Positions 51,281 to 62,031 of a stretch of DNA of 64,000 bases are shown one piece after another. Origin of the DNA: Cytobacillus oceanisediminis (GTDB taxonomy: Bacteria; Bacillota; Bacilli; Bacillales; Cytobacillaceae); the NCBI RefSeq assembly GCF_007830235.1, contig NZ_VLKI01000001.1, positions 428,464 through 492,463 on the forward strand, written 5' to 3'. A program made the translations under genes and the position numbers. The notes beneath the pieces were generated by a model, which did not search any database, had not been told where the DNA came from, and saw nothing but the letters and a program-made list of their open reading frames with translations. The first letter of the stretch is position 1. Every line of letters begins with the position of its first letter.

Positions 51281-52120
51281 TTGTTATTTTCAAAAGCCTG
51301 GGAACTTTATGAATCAGAAAAAAGGATTGAAGGATTCTCTCCTCAGACATTAAAAGCATATAGGCTCCAAGCTAAGCTACTTATCCAATTCTTTAACGAT
51401 GTGAATATTGAATCATTGACGACTGATCAGCTGAAAGGATACTTAGCAAAATCCAGTGAACACCTAAAACCTTCAAGTTTGGCTCATAGAATTCGATTTA
51501 TTAAATCGATACTTCGTTGGTCACACGAGGAAGGGCATATGACCAAAAATCCAGCTGCCAAAATCAAAGAACCCAAACAAGGAAAACGAATTCCAAAATT
51601 TTTAACAGAGAGAGAAATTGAACATCTGAGGGAAGCGTGTTTTACTCCAATGGAAAAGGCATTATTCGAATTTATGTTTTCGACAGGTTGTAGAATAGGT
51701 GAAATTGTTTCTTTTGATAAAAATTGCATTAATTGGTCAAATCATTCTGCCATTGTGCTTGGAAAAGGTAATAAGGAAAGGGAGGTCTACTTTAATATAC
51801 GGTGTGAAATCTGGCTCAAGCGATACTTAGAACTTCGTCAGGATAAAGACCCAGCTATTTTTGTTACTGAACGGCACCCACATAGAATGAGTATTGGACA
51901 AATGAGGTACATCATTAAAAGAATATCAAGTCGAGCAGGGATCAACAAAAAGATTCATCCACATCAACTACGCCATAGCTATGCCACACACCTATTGAAC
52001 AATGGTGCTCCAATTGATGTAATTCAAAGTTTACTTGGGCACGAGAAAAGCGAAACCACTAGGATTTATGCTCAGTTAAGTGGGAGCCTTAGAAGAGAAT
52101 TTTATAGAAAGTATTTTTAA
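51281..52120 (+). CDS. Tyrosine recombinase (XerC/D-like integrase)
   Basis: 279 residues with an N-terminal SAM-like core-binding domain (about 1-90) and a C-terminal catalytic domain. All catalytic residues are visible: Arg138 (STGCRIGE), Lys162 (GKGNKER), His228 and Arg231 (HPHQLRHSYAT), His254 (LLGHEKSE) and Tyr263 (TRIYAQ). It should cut and rejoin DNA at paired inverted arms. Length is like Xer proteins and no large IntI-specific insertion is evident. The start is TTG at 51281, eight bases after AAAGGAGG. It is on the plus strand amid minus-strand cassettes and ends at its own terminator. Confidence 0.92.
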   Translation: MLFSKAWELYESEKRIEGFSPQTLKAYRLQAKLLIQFFNDVNIESLTTDQLKGYLAKSSEHLKPSSLAHRIRFIKSILRWSHEEGHMTKNPAAKIKEPKQGKRIPKFLTEREIEHLREACFTPMEKALFEFMFSTGCRIGEIVSFDKNCINWSNHSAIVLGKGNKEREVYFNIRCEIWLKRYLELRQDKDPAIFVTERHPHRMSIGQMRYIIKRISSRAGINKKIHPHQLRHSYATHLLNNGAPIDVIQSLLGHEKSETTRIYAQLSGSLRREFYRKYF

Positions 52121-52132
52121 AAATGGATTGGC

Positions 52133-52162
52133 AAAAGGCAACGGAGTGTCCGCTGCCTTTTT
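52133..52162 (+). terminator. Terminator of the recombinase gene
   Basis: AAAAGGCA/TGCCTTTTT arms with inner CGGA/TCCG, 13 bases after the stop codon. Confidence 0.9.
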
Positions 52163-52234
52163 ACCATTGCCCCCCTTAGTATGAGTACATTTTTTCACAA
52201 ACTTTGTGTTCCTTTTGCGTAATAATGGTTTTAT

Positions 52235-52774
52235 CTATTCTTTGCTAATCTTAGAGTATAAAATTTTTAAACAATTTGCTTCTTGATTATCACAGACAAT
52301 ACAAGTTATATCTTCTTTTTTTACATATGTTTCACCATCAAGTACTCCGTCATTTGTTAAGGCGGATAAAACGACAATATCATCTTCAATACTTTTAACA
52401 AGCCCTTGAATTGTCGCTTCTTCTGAAATTTCTACTATAACAACAAATTCTTGCTTTTTCGCAACCTCAAAAAAACCCTGAATTAAGTCCTCATTCTCCA
52501 CATCATATCTAAAATGGTTCTGTTTTTTTGCTTCATATAATATTTCAAGGTTTTTAAGATACCGTGTATTTTTGTTAATTTGAAAAATATTCTCCGTTAA
52601 AATTAGGGAAAAACCATCGTACAAACCATCAGCCGAAATATCCGCTAAAATGGTATATTCTTCATTTGCATTCAACACTCCACCAGCCTTAAATTTTCCA
52701 ACATCACTCAAATCCCTGTATATTTCAAGCAAATGTTTGTTATTTTTCGCTTCTTCTATTTGTTTTAGCATCAT
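52235..52774 (-). CDS. About 180-residue protein of unknown function
   Basis: Reads LKQIEEAKNNKHLLEIYRDL, then two similar beta-rich stretches (FKAGGVLNANEEYTILADIS and IVVLSALTNDGVLDGETYV) that suggest SH3-like or Sm-like modules with a helical linker. No family recognised. Several in-frame starts (GTG 52780 to ATG 52771) follow AAGGAGG; ATG 52774 has the best spacing. Convergent with the recombinase; an array repeat lies about 80 bases upstream of its start. Confidence 0.65.
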   Translation of the reverse strand: MMLKQIEEAKNNKHLLEIYRDLSDVGKFKAGGVLNANEEYTILADISADGLYDGFSLILTENIFQINKNTRYLKNLEILYEAKKQNHFRYDVENEDLIQGFFEVAKKQEFVVIVEISEEATIQGLVKSIEDDIVVLSALTNDGVLDGETYVKKEDITCIVCDNQEANCLKILYSKISKE

Positions 52775-52851
52775 CATCACTTCCTCCTTTTTACCTCAAT
52801 ACGCTTTTGAAACTGGGGTAAAAATAACAATTCGGGAGTTGGATTCAAAAA

Positions 52852-52944
52852 TCCTTCTTCAAGTAACCTGCCCCTTTAGTTGAACAAAAAAAGCCGCCTC
52901 TTTCGGCAGCTGATCTTGAACATAAGCACCCGTTAGTTGAACAA
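52852..52944. repeat. Array repeat, copy 20 (best-preserved form)
   Basis: CTTCTTCAAGTAACCTGCCC, TTTAGTTGAAC (core A inverted pair), AAAAAAAGCCGCC...GGCAGCTG hairpin, then TTGAACATAAGCACCC and GTTAGTTGAACAA (core B). On the minus strand the hairpin is followed by seven Ts. Confidence 0.85.
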
Positions 52945-53031
52945 ATAACCTTAAAACGTAAAAATGATTATTCTATAACAAAAGAAAAGTATCTCAATAT
53001 AACATCTTTCATACTGTAAGGTATTCAGCAA

Positions 53032-55659
<2,628 letters not shown>

Positions 55660-55815
55660 CTAACCATTAAGGTTCTATTGATTTTAGCAGTAGTAAATGA
55701 GAATAAATAGCCTATATTAACCATTTTTTTAATGCTATAATTAAATTAGAAAGAGTTCAAAAAAAAGTAGACCCTACAATAAAGTCAGCTGACCTTTCTA
55801 CAGTTCTCACTCTTG

Positions 55816-55962
55816 TCAGCTTAAAAAGTCTTTTATTTTGATTATCCAAAGTACTATTGAGAAATGATTAATTTTCCTTTTTTTCAAACTTGGTGTACGT
55901 AGTATTAACCTTTCTGTTTCAAATTGTAATGGCATGTCCATTAGTAATTGATTAATTTCCAT
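55816..55962 (-). pseudogene. Truncated GNAT acetyltransferase N-terminus
   Basis: 48 codons: MEINQLLMDMPLQFETERLI then LRTPSLKK match the first strand of RimJ-type GNAT enzymes (about 180 residues in full). The acetyl-CoA site is missing. The ribosome site GAGGGGAAAT before ATG 55962 is intact, so the gene probably decayed after insertion. Confidence 0.65.
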
Positions 55963-55984
55963 TTCCCCTCGTTCATTCTTCTGA

Positions 55985-56060
55985 AAGCAACCCGCCAAAA
56001 GTTAGTCCAAAAAGAAAAAAAGAGCTGCCATTCCTCACTGGATCCTCAACTCTTACTACT
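55985..56060. repeat. Array repeat, copy 21 (diverged)
   Basis: GCAACCCGCCAAAAGTTAGT, then AAAGAGCTGCC...CTGGATCC and ACTCTTACTACTCC. Its second core is eroded. It ends four bases from the stop codon of the 49-residue gene. Confidence 0.55.
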
Positions 56061-56063
56061 CCA

Positions 56064-56213
56064 TTATTTAAAAAAGACGTTATAAATAATAAAAGCTATT
56101 ATTATTCCTATAACAACAAAACCACCAATTGTTGGACTCCCATAAAAGGTTCTATTCCAAGCATCATCTGTATTTATTTTGCTATTATGTTTATCTTCGT
56201 TATCCTTATTCAT
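56064..56213 (-). CDS. 49-residue single-span membrane protein
   Basis: Starts MNKDNEDKHNSKINTDDAWN with a polar N terminus, then one hydrophobic helix GGFVVIGIIIAFIIYNVFF. GAGGGGATTTA precedes the ATG at 56213. The order, a polar charged head then a single C-terminal helix, resembles short membrane proteins of bacilli; no function known. Flanked by array repeats on both sides. Confidence 0.65.
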   Translation of the reverse strand: MNKDNEDKHNSKINTDDAWNRTFYGSPTIGGFVVIGIIIAFIIYNVFFK

Positions 56214-56276
56214 TAAATCCCCTCACCAAGATATTGTCCTTTACAAAACTTATATTCTATCTTGTTTTAAATTATA

Positions 56277-56370
56277 CTTGTTCAACAAACCTCCCCCTTT
56301 TGTTGAACAAAAAAAGCCGCCTGTTTTGGCAGCTGAATCTTAAGCTCTTGCACCCCATTAGTTGAAGATC
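56277..56370. repeat. Array repeat, copy 22
   Basis: TTGTTCAACAAACCTCCCCC and TTTTGTTGAACAA form a perfect 12-base inverted pair (core A); AAAAAAGCCGCC...GGCAGCT hairpin; then TTGCACCCCATTAGTTGAAG. The methyltransferase stop codon begins at its end. Confidence 0.85.
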
Positions 56371-57115
56371 ACATATTCCTAAAAAGATATAGACCAAAAC
56401 CAAGGGTATCTCTTCCCCATTTTAAGTACATTTCCCTCCAACTTCTGATTCTTTCTAACATTTCAGGACAATCAGGGTCTTCAGGATTGTTATAACAATA
56501 GTCCTCAATAGATTTGGAATATAACCATTCATATGAATCCCAATCATCTTCATTGGAAACTGAAGACCATAAAGGTATTAGACCGTATTTCTGAGCTGTA
56601 AATATATTTTCCGGGTGAGATAAAACATCCTTCTCATCCCCACCGAAAAATTCCAGGTATTCTTCATCGGGTTTTTTCCTCCAATAAATTTCTCCTAAAA
56701 CAATATATCCACCTTTTACAACTTTGTTTGTTAAAGATTCTATAGTTTTAAGGTAGCCACCTAAAGCATGAGAAGATCCGATACAAATTCCCACATTAAA
56801 CTCTTGATTGAATGTCTTTATTGCTATATTAGCGTCTTGTTTAATGACTTGGATGTTATTTAAAATACCTTTATTTTTAGCATTTACTTTTAATTGTTCT
56901 GCAAAACCATCATATTGTTCGATAGCAATACAATTTGAACTGTACTTTTCAATAATTCGAAGAAGAATTTCCCCTTTCCCAGCACCTATGTCAATTATTT
57001 TGTCATTAGCTGTTAAAGAAAGCAGCTCTATCACTTTATCAATTTTTGCAGGGTTAACTGGATTATAAAAAGAATGATTTTGGTGGGCTATTGCTGAAAA
57101 CTTATTTTTATCCAA
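56369..57115 (-). CDS. SAM-dependent class I methyltransferase
   Basis: 248 residues. The SAM-binding motif I is NDKIIDIGAGKGEILLRI and an acidic end of strand 2 follows (NCIAIEQYDG); later motifs include VIKQDANIAIKTF and GGYIVLGEIYWRKKP. It transfers methyl groups to an unknown small molecule or RNA. The start is TTG at 57115, seven bases after GGAGG. It is the outermost full cassette at the right end of the array, with the stop codon at the edge of a repeat and a half repeat on its 5' side. Confidence 0.83.
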   Translation of the reverse strand: MDKNKFSAIAHQNHSFYNPVNPAKIDKVIELLSLTANDKIIDIGAGKGEILLRIIEKYSSNCIAIEQYDGFAEQLKVNAKNKGILNNIQVIKQDANIAIKTFNQEFNVGICIGSSHALGGYLKTIESLTNKVVKGGYIVLGEIYWRKKPDEEYLEFFGGDEKDVLSHPENIFTAQKYGLIPLWSSVSNEDDWDSYEWLYSKSIEDYCYNNPEDPDCPEMLERIRSWREMYLKWGRDTLGFGLYLFRNM

Positions 57116-57546
57116 ATCAAAACCTCCATAGACGTTTTTTACTTATTACTATAGGACAAACGTAAGAAAATCTTAATCTCACACCTATATTAACATAAAT
57201 ATCCAGTTTTACCCGAGAGTTTTATCCCATTAAATGAAAATTTTCATAAAGATTGAATTTCCTTGTTCCGGTAAAGTGCCAGATTGTTGAAGATATTTTT
57301 GAATAAATTAACGGGTTCTTTATACGACCCCTTTTTCCTAGTACGCTGATTATTTTGGGAATTTTTGTAGGTTATTGGTTGTATTTTCCTTGGAATATAT
57401 TGTGAATATTTTTTTTTTGTAGTATCCTGTCAACGATTTGGATGCCATCGAAGTAATGGATCTAGTTAATTGTTCGCAAGGAAAATCCTTCTATCTGTTT
57501 CTAAGACAACATTTTATTCCAAATCAAAATATAAGGGAGGGATAGG
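57116..57546. other. Intergenic region at the array's right edge
   Basis: Contains a half array repeat at 57261-57294 and the presumed promoter of the nuclease gene. A long T-run occurs near 57410. No other gene is seen. Confidence 0.4.
57261..57294. repeat. Array repeat, half copy 23
   Basis: CCTTGTTCCGGTAAAGTGCC and AGATTGTTGAAGAT resemble one core with inverted arms. It is the last copy recognised at the right edge. Confidence 0.5.
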
Positions 57547-59232
57547 ATGTCCAGGTTTTACAGGCATAGCGTTTTATCTGTACTTCTTTTGTTTTTGGTA
57601 ATGGGAATGATTTCACCGGCACAAGCGAAGTCCGAAACAGAAGGCGGAGGTTATTGGCTCCCAAATAACAAGGAGAAGATTGAAAAGGCAACTAAACTTA
57701 TGAAGGAAGGCAAGTCTGTTGAAGAGCTTGGGATCAAGCAAGATCAGAGCCAGAAAAAAGAAGGGATTCAGACATTAGATAAATTGATGGAAGAAGACCA
57801 GCAAAGTAACACAACATACAGAGCGAACATGGCGCCTCCGATCAAGACGGCAGCCGGATGGACACCCCCTGACTTCGACTATGATCATATCCTGACTACA
57901 GAAGAATGCCAAAGAAGTCCAGACAGCAGTTCAGAAACAGGTTATATCAAGAACCGGTATTCCTTCTGCTGGTCCCACGTCGCAACATATCAAGTCCCAG
58001 TAAAGTGCATTGGCGGGTTCTGTTTTTACGAAGGCGTTCAATTTCAATTCACTGAAATAGGTTATGGCTCCAACCAAAGCAGGAAAATGAGGGTCTATTA
58101 TACACTTGATGATATCATCGTGACGCATCCATCCTTGAACGGAGCCAAGCTGAAAATTGATATGGTATGTGAATCCAAGCTGAACGCAGGTGATTGTAAA
58201 GAGGATCCCGACTTCCCGCCGACGGAACGAACGATCGCCCAATGGAAAAACACAAACTTTAGTACAGAAATTTTCACATCAGAAGCGCCACCTCCAACTG
58301 ATTCAAATCCTGACCAGTTGGGCTACATGGAATTTTGGCCAAAACTTACCCTTACACATGCACCAAGGAAATTCAAAAAGAGCATTGATGGCATTAAACA
58401 GACCGTTCGTTACGATTCTGCAAAATATATGTTTGCTTTCCCTAATCAATATTTCTGGCAAGGAGCCGTATTCAGCAAAGCCACACCCATTTTTAACGTC
58501 CCAATCACAAAACCGGAATTTTCGATGTTAGCTGAAGCCGGCCAGCATTGGAAGTTCGCGATGGATCACCCGGAACAGACGAAGCCTCAAATGATCGGAA
58601 AGAAGATACCGGGCGAAGTCGGGGACAGCACGTTGACACGGATGTATACGAAACGCCATCCGGATGAATACAATCGCAACAGGTCAAAGACAAGAAGCAC
58701 TTGTGAGCGGGAATTCGCAAATGAGGATCGGACCGGCAAGGATTGTGACGAGTATCCGTTCGCTTCCACCTGGCAAGGCTCCTCGACGAATGGGTCGGAC
58801 AATTTTTCTGTGAGCCTTATTTCATCGGACTCCAATCAAGCTGCAGGGACCTGGCTAGGTACCTGGTACGCGTATGACCGTATATTAGACGGAGACCGAT
58901 TCCATGTCCAGGTCGAAGCCCCTGAGAAAATTGCGACAATCCGTTCTGAAGGCCAGCCACAAGACGGTCAGGACCATCGTTCCAGCGATAACTTCTCTAT
59001 TCAGAACATACCTTCATATGCAACCAAGTTACAGTGGAAAATCATCAATGGACCAACTGATGCAAAGTTCGATGTCATGAAAGACATCAGTTTCGGCATC
59101 GATGAAACCATTTTCTATGACCTCCAGGATGGATCGGAAACAGAAATCGAAACCAGCAAGGATCTTTATATTGCCAATCCGGAAAATACGAATGGAGAGA
59201 GCTTCACTGTCGAAGTTTATGCAATCCCATAA
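57547..59232 (+). CDS. Large secreted protein with NucA/NucB-type nuclease domain
   Basis: 561 residues with a signal peptide (VLSVLLLFLVMGMISPAQA, cleavage after AQA). A long N-terminal region of about 340 residues is unassigned and contains several cysteines. Residues about 370-460 carry RSKTRSTCEREF, the NucA/NucB signature CDEYPFASTWQGS and a following DGDRFHVQVE. NucA/NucB are secreted DNases active around sporulation and competence; those are about 140 residues, so this is a much larger relative, perhaps an antagonistic or nutrient-scavenging enzyme. AAGGGAGGG precedes the ATG. Codon use looks more GC-rich than neighbours, suggesting transfer. Confidence 0.8.
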   Translation: MSRFYRHSVLSVLLLFLVMGMISPAQAKSETEGGGYWLPNNKEKIEKATKLMKEGKSVEELGIKQDQSQKKEGIQTLDKLMEEDQQSNTTYRANMAPPIKTAAGWTPPDFDYDHILTTEECQRSPDSSSETGYIKNRYSFCWSHVATYQVPVKCIGGFCFYEGVQFQFTEIGYGSNQSRKMRVYYTLDDIIVTHPSLNGAKLKIDMVCESKLNAGDCKEDPDFPPTERTIAQWKNTNFSTEIFTSEAPPPTDSNPDQLGYMEFWPKLTLTHAPRKFKKSIDGIKQTVRYDSAKYMFAFPNQYFWQGAVFSKATPIFNVPITKPEFSMLAEAGQHWKFAMDHPEQTKPQMIGKKIPGEVGDSTLTRMYTKRHPDEYNRNRSKTRSTCEREFANEDRTGKDCDEYPFASTWQGSSTNGSDNFSVSLISSDSNQAAGTWLGTWYAYDRILDGDRFHVQVEAPEKIATIRSEGQPQDGQDHRSSDNFSIQNIPSYATKLQWKIINGPTDAKFDVMKDISFGIDETIFYDLQDGSETEIETSKDLYIANPENTNGESFTVEVYAIP

Positions 59233-59260
59233 TACTAACTTAGAGGCTGTTATCCACAGC

Positions 59261-59380
59261 TTAACGGAAGGGTGTCGTCATCATCTGAGATATAATAATT
59301 GGCACGGCTAAAGCCATGTATTGTTTATTCGTTAGAGATGCTTGTAAAGTGCCTGTATACGCAGAACTTTGTAAACTCAT
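59261..59380 (-). pseudogene. Truncated transporter N-terminus (MATE-like)
   Basis: 39 codons, MSLQSSAYTGTLQASLTNKQ then YMALAVPIIISQMMTTP, followed by a stop. The LAVPIIISQ segment resembles the first helix of MATE efflux proteins. A good ribosome site (AAAGGGGAAAGTGAT) is present. It lies just after the Opp/Nik operon and is cut off near the nuclease gene end, so the nuclease region may have replaced the rest. Confidence 0.4.
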
Positions 59381-59401
59381 ATCACTTTCCCCTTTAAACA
59401 A

Positions 59402-59438
59402 TAAAAATGTCACAGCATTTTAATATGTTGTGACATTT
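59402..59438 (-). terminator. Terminator after the Opp/Nik-type operon
   Basis: Stem AAATGTCACA/TGTGACATTT with T5 on the minus strand, 57 bases after the second ATPase gene and before the truncated transporter frame. Confidence 0.8.
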
Positions 59439-59494
59439 ATGCATTCGTTTTATCTGACTTCACGATATTTAGGTAATCGATTCGCTGTTTTGTA

Positions 59495-60316
59495 TTATCC
59501 CATGTTTGCCCTGGTCGTAATTGTACGAAAACGTGGGTGTTCAGCAAGAATGGAGTCTCTTAATCGTTTAACTGCAGGGTGTTTGGAGGAAAGAAATTGG
59601 TCTTTTGAATGGTAATGCTCCACCAATTCTCCTTTTTCAAGGACGGCAATATGATCAGAAATTGAAAATGCTGCTTTAATATCATGTGTAATAAAAAGAT
59701 AAGATAAGCCGAAGTCATCCTTTAATTCGTTTAATAATTGTAAAATTAAGCTTTGTGTAACCATGTCTAAACTACTTACCGATTCGTCAAGGACGATTAA
59801 CTTCGGTTTAAGAGCAATTGCTCTAGCAATATTTATCCTTTGCAATTGCCCGCCACTAAATTGATGCGGGTATTTTTTTATATCCTTTTCATTTAAGCCT
59901 ACTCTTTCTAATAGCTCAATAACCCTTCTTCTCTGTTCTCCTATAGTTAGTTTTTCATAATTCTCTAATGGCTCGCTTATAATACGTTCGGCTGTCATTC
60001 GGGGATTAACAGCTGAGTATGAGTCCTGAAATACAACTTGGAGGTCGCGGCGTATTTTATGTTGTGTAGCCTTATCCGCATTATAAATGTCATATCCTTG
60101 AAACAAAACCTGTCCTTGCTGTGGACGCTGAATCCCGAGAATTACTTTCCCTAAGGTACTTTTACCTGCTCCGCTTGTACCAATTAAGCCCAAACATGTT
60201 CCTTCATCAATAGCAAAGGAAATATCATTAAGAACTTTATTTGTTTGGTCCTTCCCTTTAAAAAGCTTCCTTGAATGAAAGCTAAGATTTACTTGCTTTA
60301 CCTGTAATAAGCTCAA
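59495..60316 (-). CDS. Opp/Nik-type ABC transporter ATPase 2
   Basis: About 273 residues with Walker A GLIGTSGAGKSTLGK, signature HQFSGGQLQRINIARA and Walker B LIVLDESVSSLD. It pairs with the upstream ATPase to energise import of peptides, nickel or metal-opine complexes. TTG at 60316 is preferred, eight bases after AGGGGG; the in-frame GTG at 60325 overlaps that site. Last gene of the five-gene transport operon. Confidence 0.9.
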   Translation of the reverse strand: MSLLQVKQVNLSFHSRKLFKGKDQTNKVLNDISFAIDEGTCLGLIGTSGAGKSTLGKVILGIQRPQQGQVLFQGYDIYNADKATQHKIRRDLQVVFQDSYSAVNPRMTAERIISEPLENYEKLTIGEQRRRVIELLERVGLNEKDIKKYPHQFSGGQLQRINIARAIALKPKLIVLDESVSSLDMVTQSLILQLLNELKDDFGLSYLFITHDIKAAFSISDHIAVLEKGELVEHYHSKDQFLSSKHPAVKRLRDSILAEHPRFRTITTRANMG

Positions 60317-60349
60317 TGGTTTCACCCCCTGGAAAATTCAATCGGTCCA

Positions 60350-61180
60350 TCACAACATATAGGTATAGGGTTGTTCTTGAGAATATAAAGTTGGTCTTGT
60401 CCTTAACAGCTTCTTTGTGTACTCATGTTGTGGATTATCAAATAATTCTAACACATTTGCAGTTTCTACTATTCTCCCATGTTGCATCACAATTACATCA
60501 TCAGCCATCTCTGAAATAACTCCAAGATCATGAGAAATGAGTAAAATAGATGTTCCATATTCTGAACGAATCTTATCTAATAGACGCAGTACTAATAATT
60601 GACTATGAAGATCAAGTGCTGTAGTTGGCTCATCGGCAATCATAACGGATGGCTGTAAGCATGCAGCCATGGCAATCATCACTCGTTGAAGCATACCTCC
60701 ACTTAATTGAAAAGGATATTTTTTTAACAATTTATAAGGATCTGGCAAATTTACACTTTCCATCACATCAATCGCAAGCTCCTTAGCTTGTTTTTTATTT
60801 AATAGAGTATGAGATTTAATCGTTTCAATAAATTGATGGCCAATCGTAAAAACGGGAGTAAAAGCATTCATGGGATTTTGCATAATAAAAGCAATATCCT
60901 TCCCTCGAATTTTCCGCATTTCTTTGTTTTCCAGACCATTCAATTCCCTGCCTTGCAGTGTAATGCTCCCTCTAATATCCATATACTTCTTATCATGCAG
61001 CTGTAGGATAGACATACTTGTAACCGTTTTACCACTGCCACTTTCCCCAACAAGACCGAGGATCTTCCCTTTTTTAATTCCAAAATTAATGTCCTGAACA
61101 AGTGTGGAAGAACCCTCATCGGTTTTTACTTGCACATGTAAGTCTTTTACATTTAAAATGTCTCGATCATTTGCTTCCAT
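60350..61180 (-). CDS. Opp/Nik-type ABC transporter ATPase 1
   Basis: 276 residues with Walker A GLVGESGSGKTVTSM, signature YPFQLSGGMLQRVMIAMA and Walker B VMIADEPTTALD, the OppD/NikD pattern. It lacks the long C-terminal oligopeptide extension with CxxC found in many OppD proteins. AAGGA precedes the ATG. It lies 20 bases after the second permease gene. Confidence 0.9.
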   Translation of the reverse strand: MEANDRDILNVKDLHVQVKTDEGSSTLVQDINFGIKKGKILGLVGESGSGKTVTSMSILQLHDKKYMDIRGSITLQGRELNGLENKEMRKIRGKDIAFIMQNPMNAFTPVFTIGHQFIETIKSHTLLNKKQAKELAIDVMESVNLPDPYKLLKKYPFQLSGGMLQRVMIAMAACLQPSVMIADEPTTALDLHSQLLVLRLLDKIRSEYGTSILLISHDLGVISEMADDVIVMQHGRIVETANVLELFDNPQHEYTKKLLRTRPTLYSQEQPYTYML

Positions 61181-61200
61181 TTTTCAACAGTCCTTTTTCA

Positions 61201-62031
61201 TTAGCGGCGTTTAACCCCAAAACGTTCTGATAGTGATTCACCTAATAAATTAAAGGTAACAACGACTAGCATAATCATTAAACCCGGATAAATCATTAAT
61301 GCCGGATGTGTTCTGATATAGGACTTCCCTTCATGAATCATCGCCCCCCACTCTGGTATAGGGGGTTGCACACCTAAGCCTAAAAAGGACATGGATGATA
61401 AATTCATAATCGCCCAGCCCATTTCTAATGTTCCCATTACAGCTAGTGATGGAAGAACATTAGGAATAATATGTTTCTTCATGATGGTCCATGTAGAAGA
61501 ACCGCTGATTATAGCTGCAGTAATATAGTTCTGTTCTTTCAAGCTTAGAACCATTCCTCGAATTACCCTTGCGTAATAAACCCATTGTACGAGAATTAAT
61601 CCTAAAATGACTTGTTTAAGACCCGCTCCCCAAATACCAACAAAACCAAGAACAAACAAAAGGCTTGGGATCGCCATCAGACCATCACCGAATCTCATTA
61701 ACAATTGATCAACCCAACCACCTTTATACCCAGCAATAATACCAATGATCAAACCAATACTTAAAGCTGAAATAAATATTAGCATAGCAAACCCTATTGA
61801 AATTCGTGCACCATATAGGATACGCGAAAACGTACATCGACCTAAATGATCTGTTCCTAATGGGTAATCCAATGAAGGCTGCTGTAGTTTATGCGTTAAA
61901 TTGACAGCGATAGGTTCATTAGGTGCAATCCACGGAGCAAAGATTGTGATCAAAAATAAAACGCACAGGATTAGAGAACAAATGACAATTACTTTTTGAC
62001 TTTTTAATATATCACGAAGCTTTGCTTTCAT
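61201..62031 (-). CDS. Opp/Nik-type ABC permease 2 (NikC/DppC-like)
   Basis: 276 residues with six predicted membrane helices and the characteristic N-terminal region (IFAPWIAPNEPIAVNLTHKL, LGTDHLGRCTFSRILYGAR). The EAA coupling loop is near NYITAAIISGSSTWTIMKKH. It forms the channel with the other permease. The start ATG overlaps the stop of the first permease gene by four bases, showing coupled translation. Confidence 0.92.
   Translation of the reverse strand: MKAKLRDILKSQKVIVICSLILCVLFLITIFAPWIAPNEPIAVNLTHKLQQPSLDYPLGTDHLGRCTFSRILYGARISIGFAMLIFISALSIGLIIGIIAGYKGGWVDQLLMRFGDGLMAIPSLLFVLGFVGIWGAGLKQVILGLILVQWVYYARVIRGMVLSLKEQNYITAAIISGSSTWTIMKKHIIPNVLPSLAVMGTLEMGWAIMNLSSMSFLGLGVQPPIPEWGAMIHEGKSYIRTHPALMIYPGLMIMLVVVTFNLLGESLSERFGVKRR

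Noticed and set aside
51281-52120. Prophage or ICE integrase
   Set aside because: No phage structural, replication, relaxase or secretion genes lie nearby.
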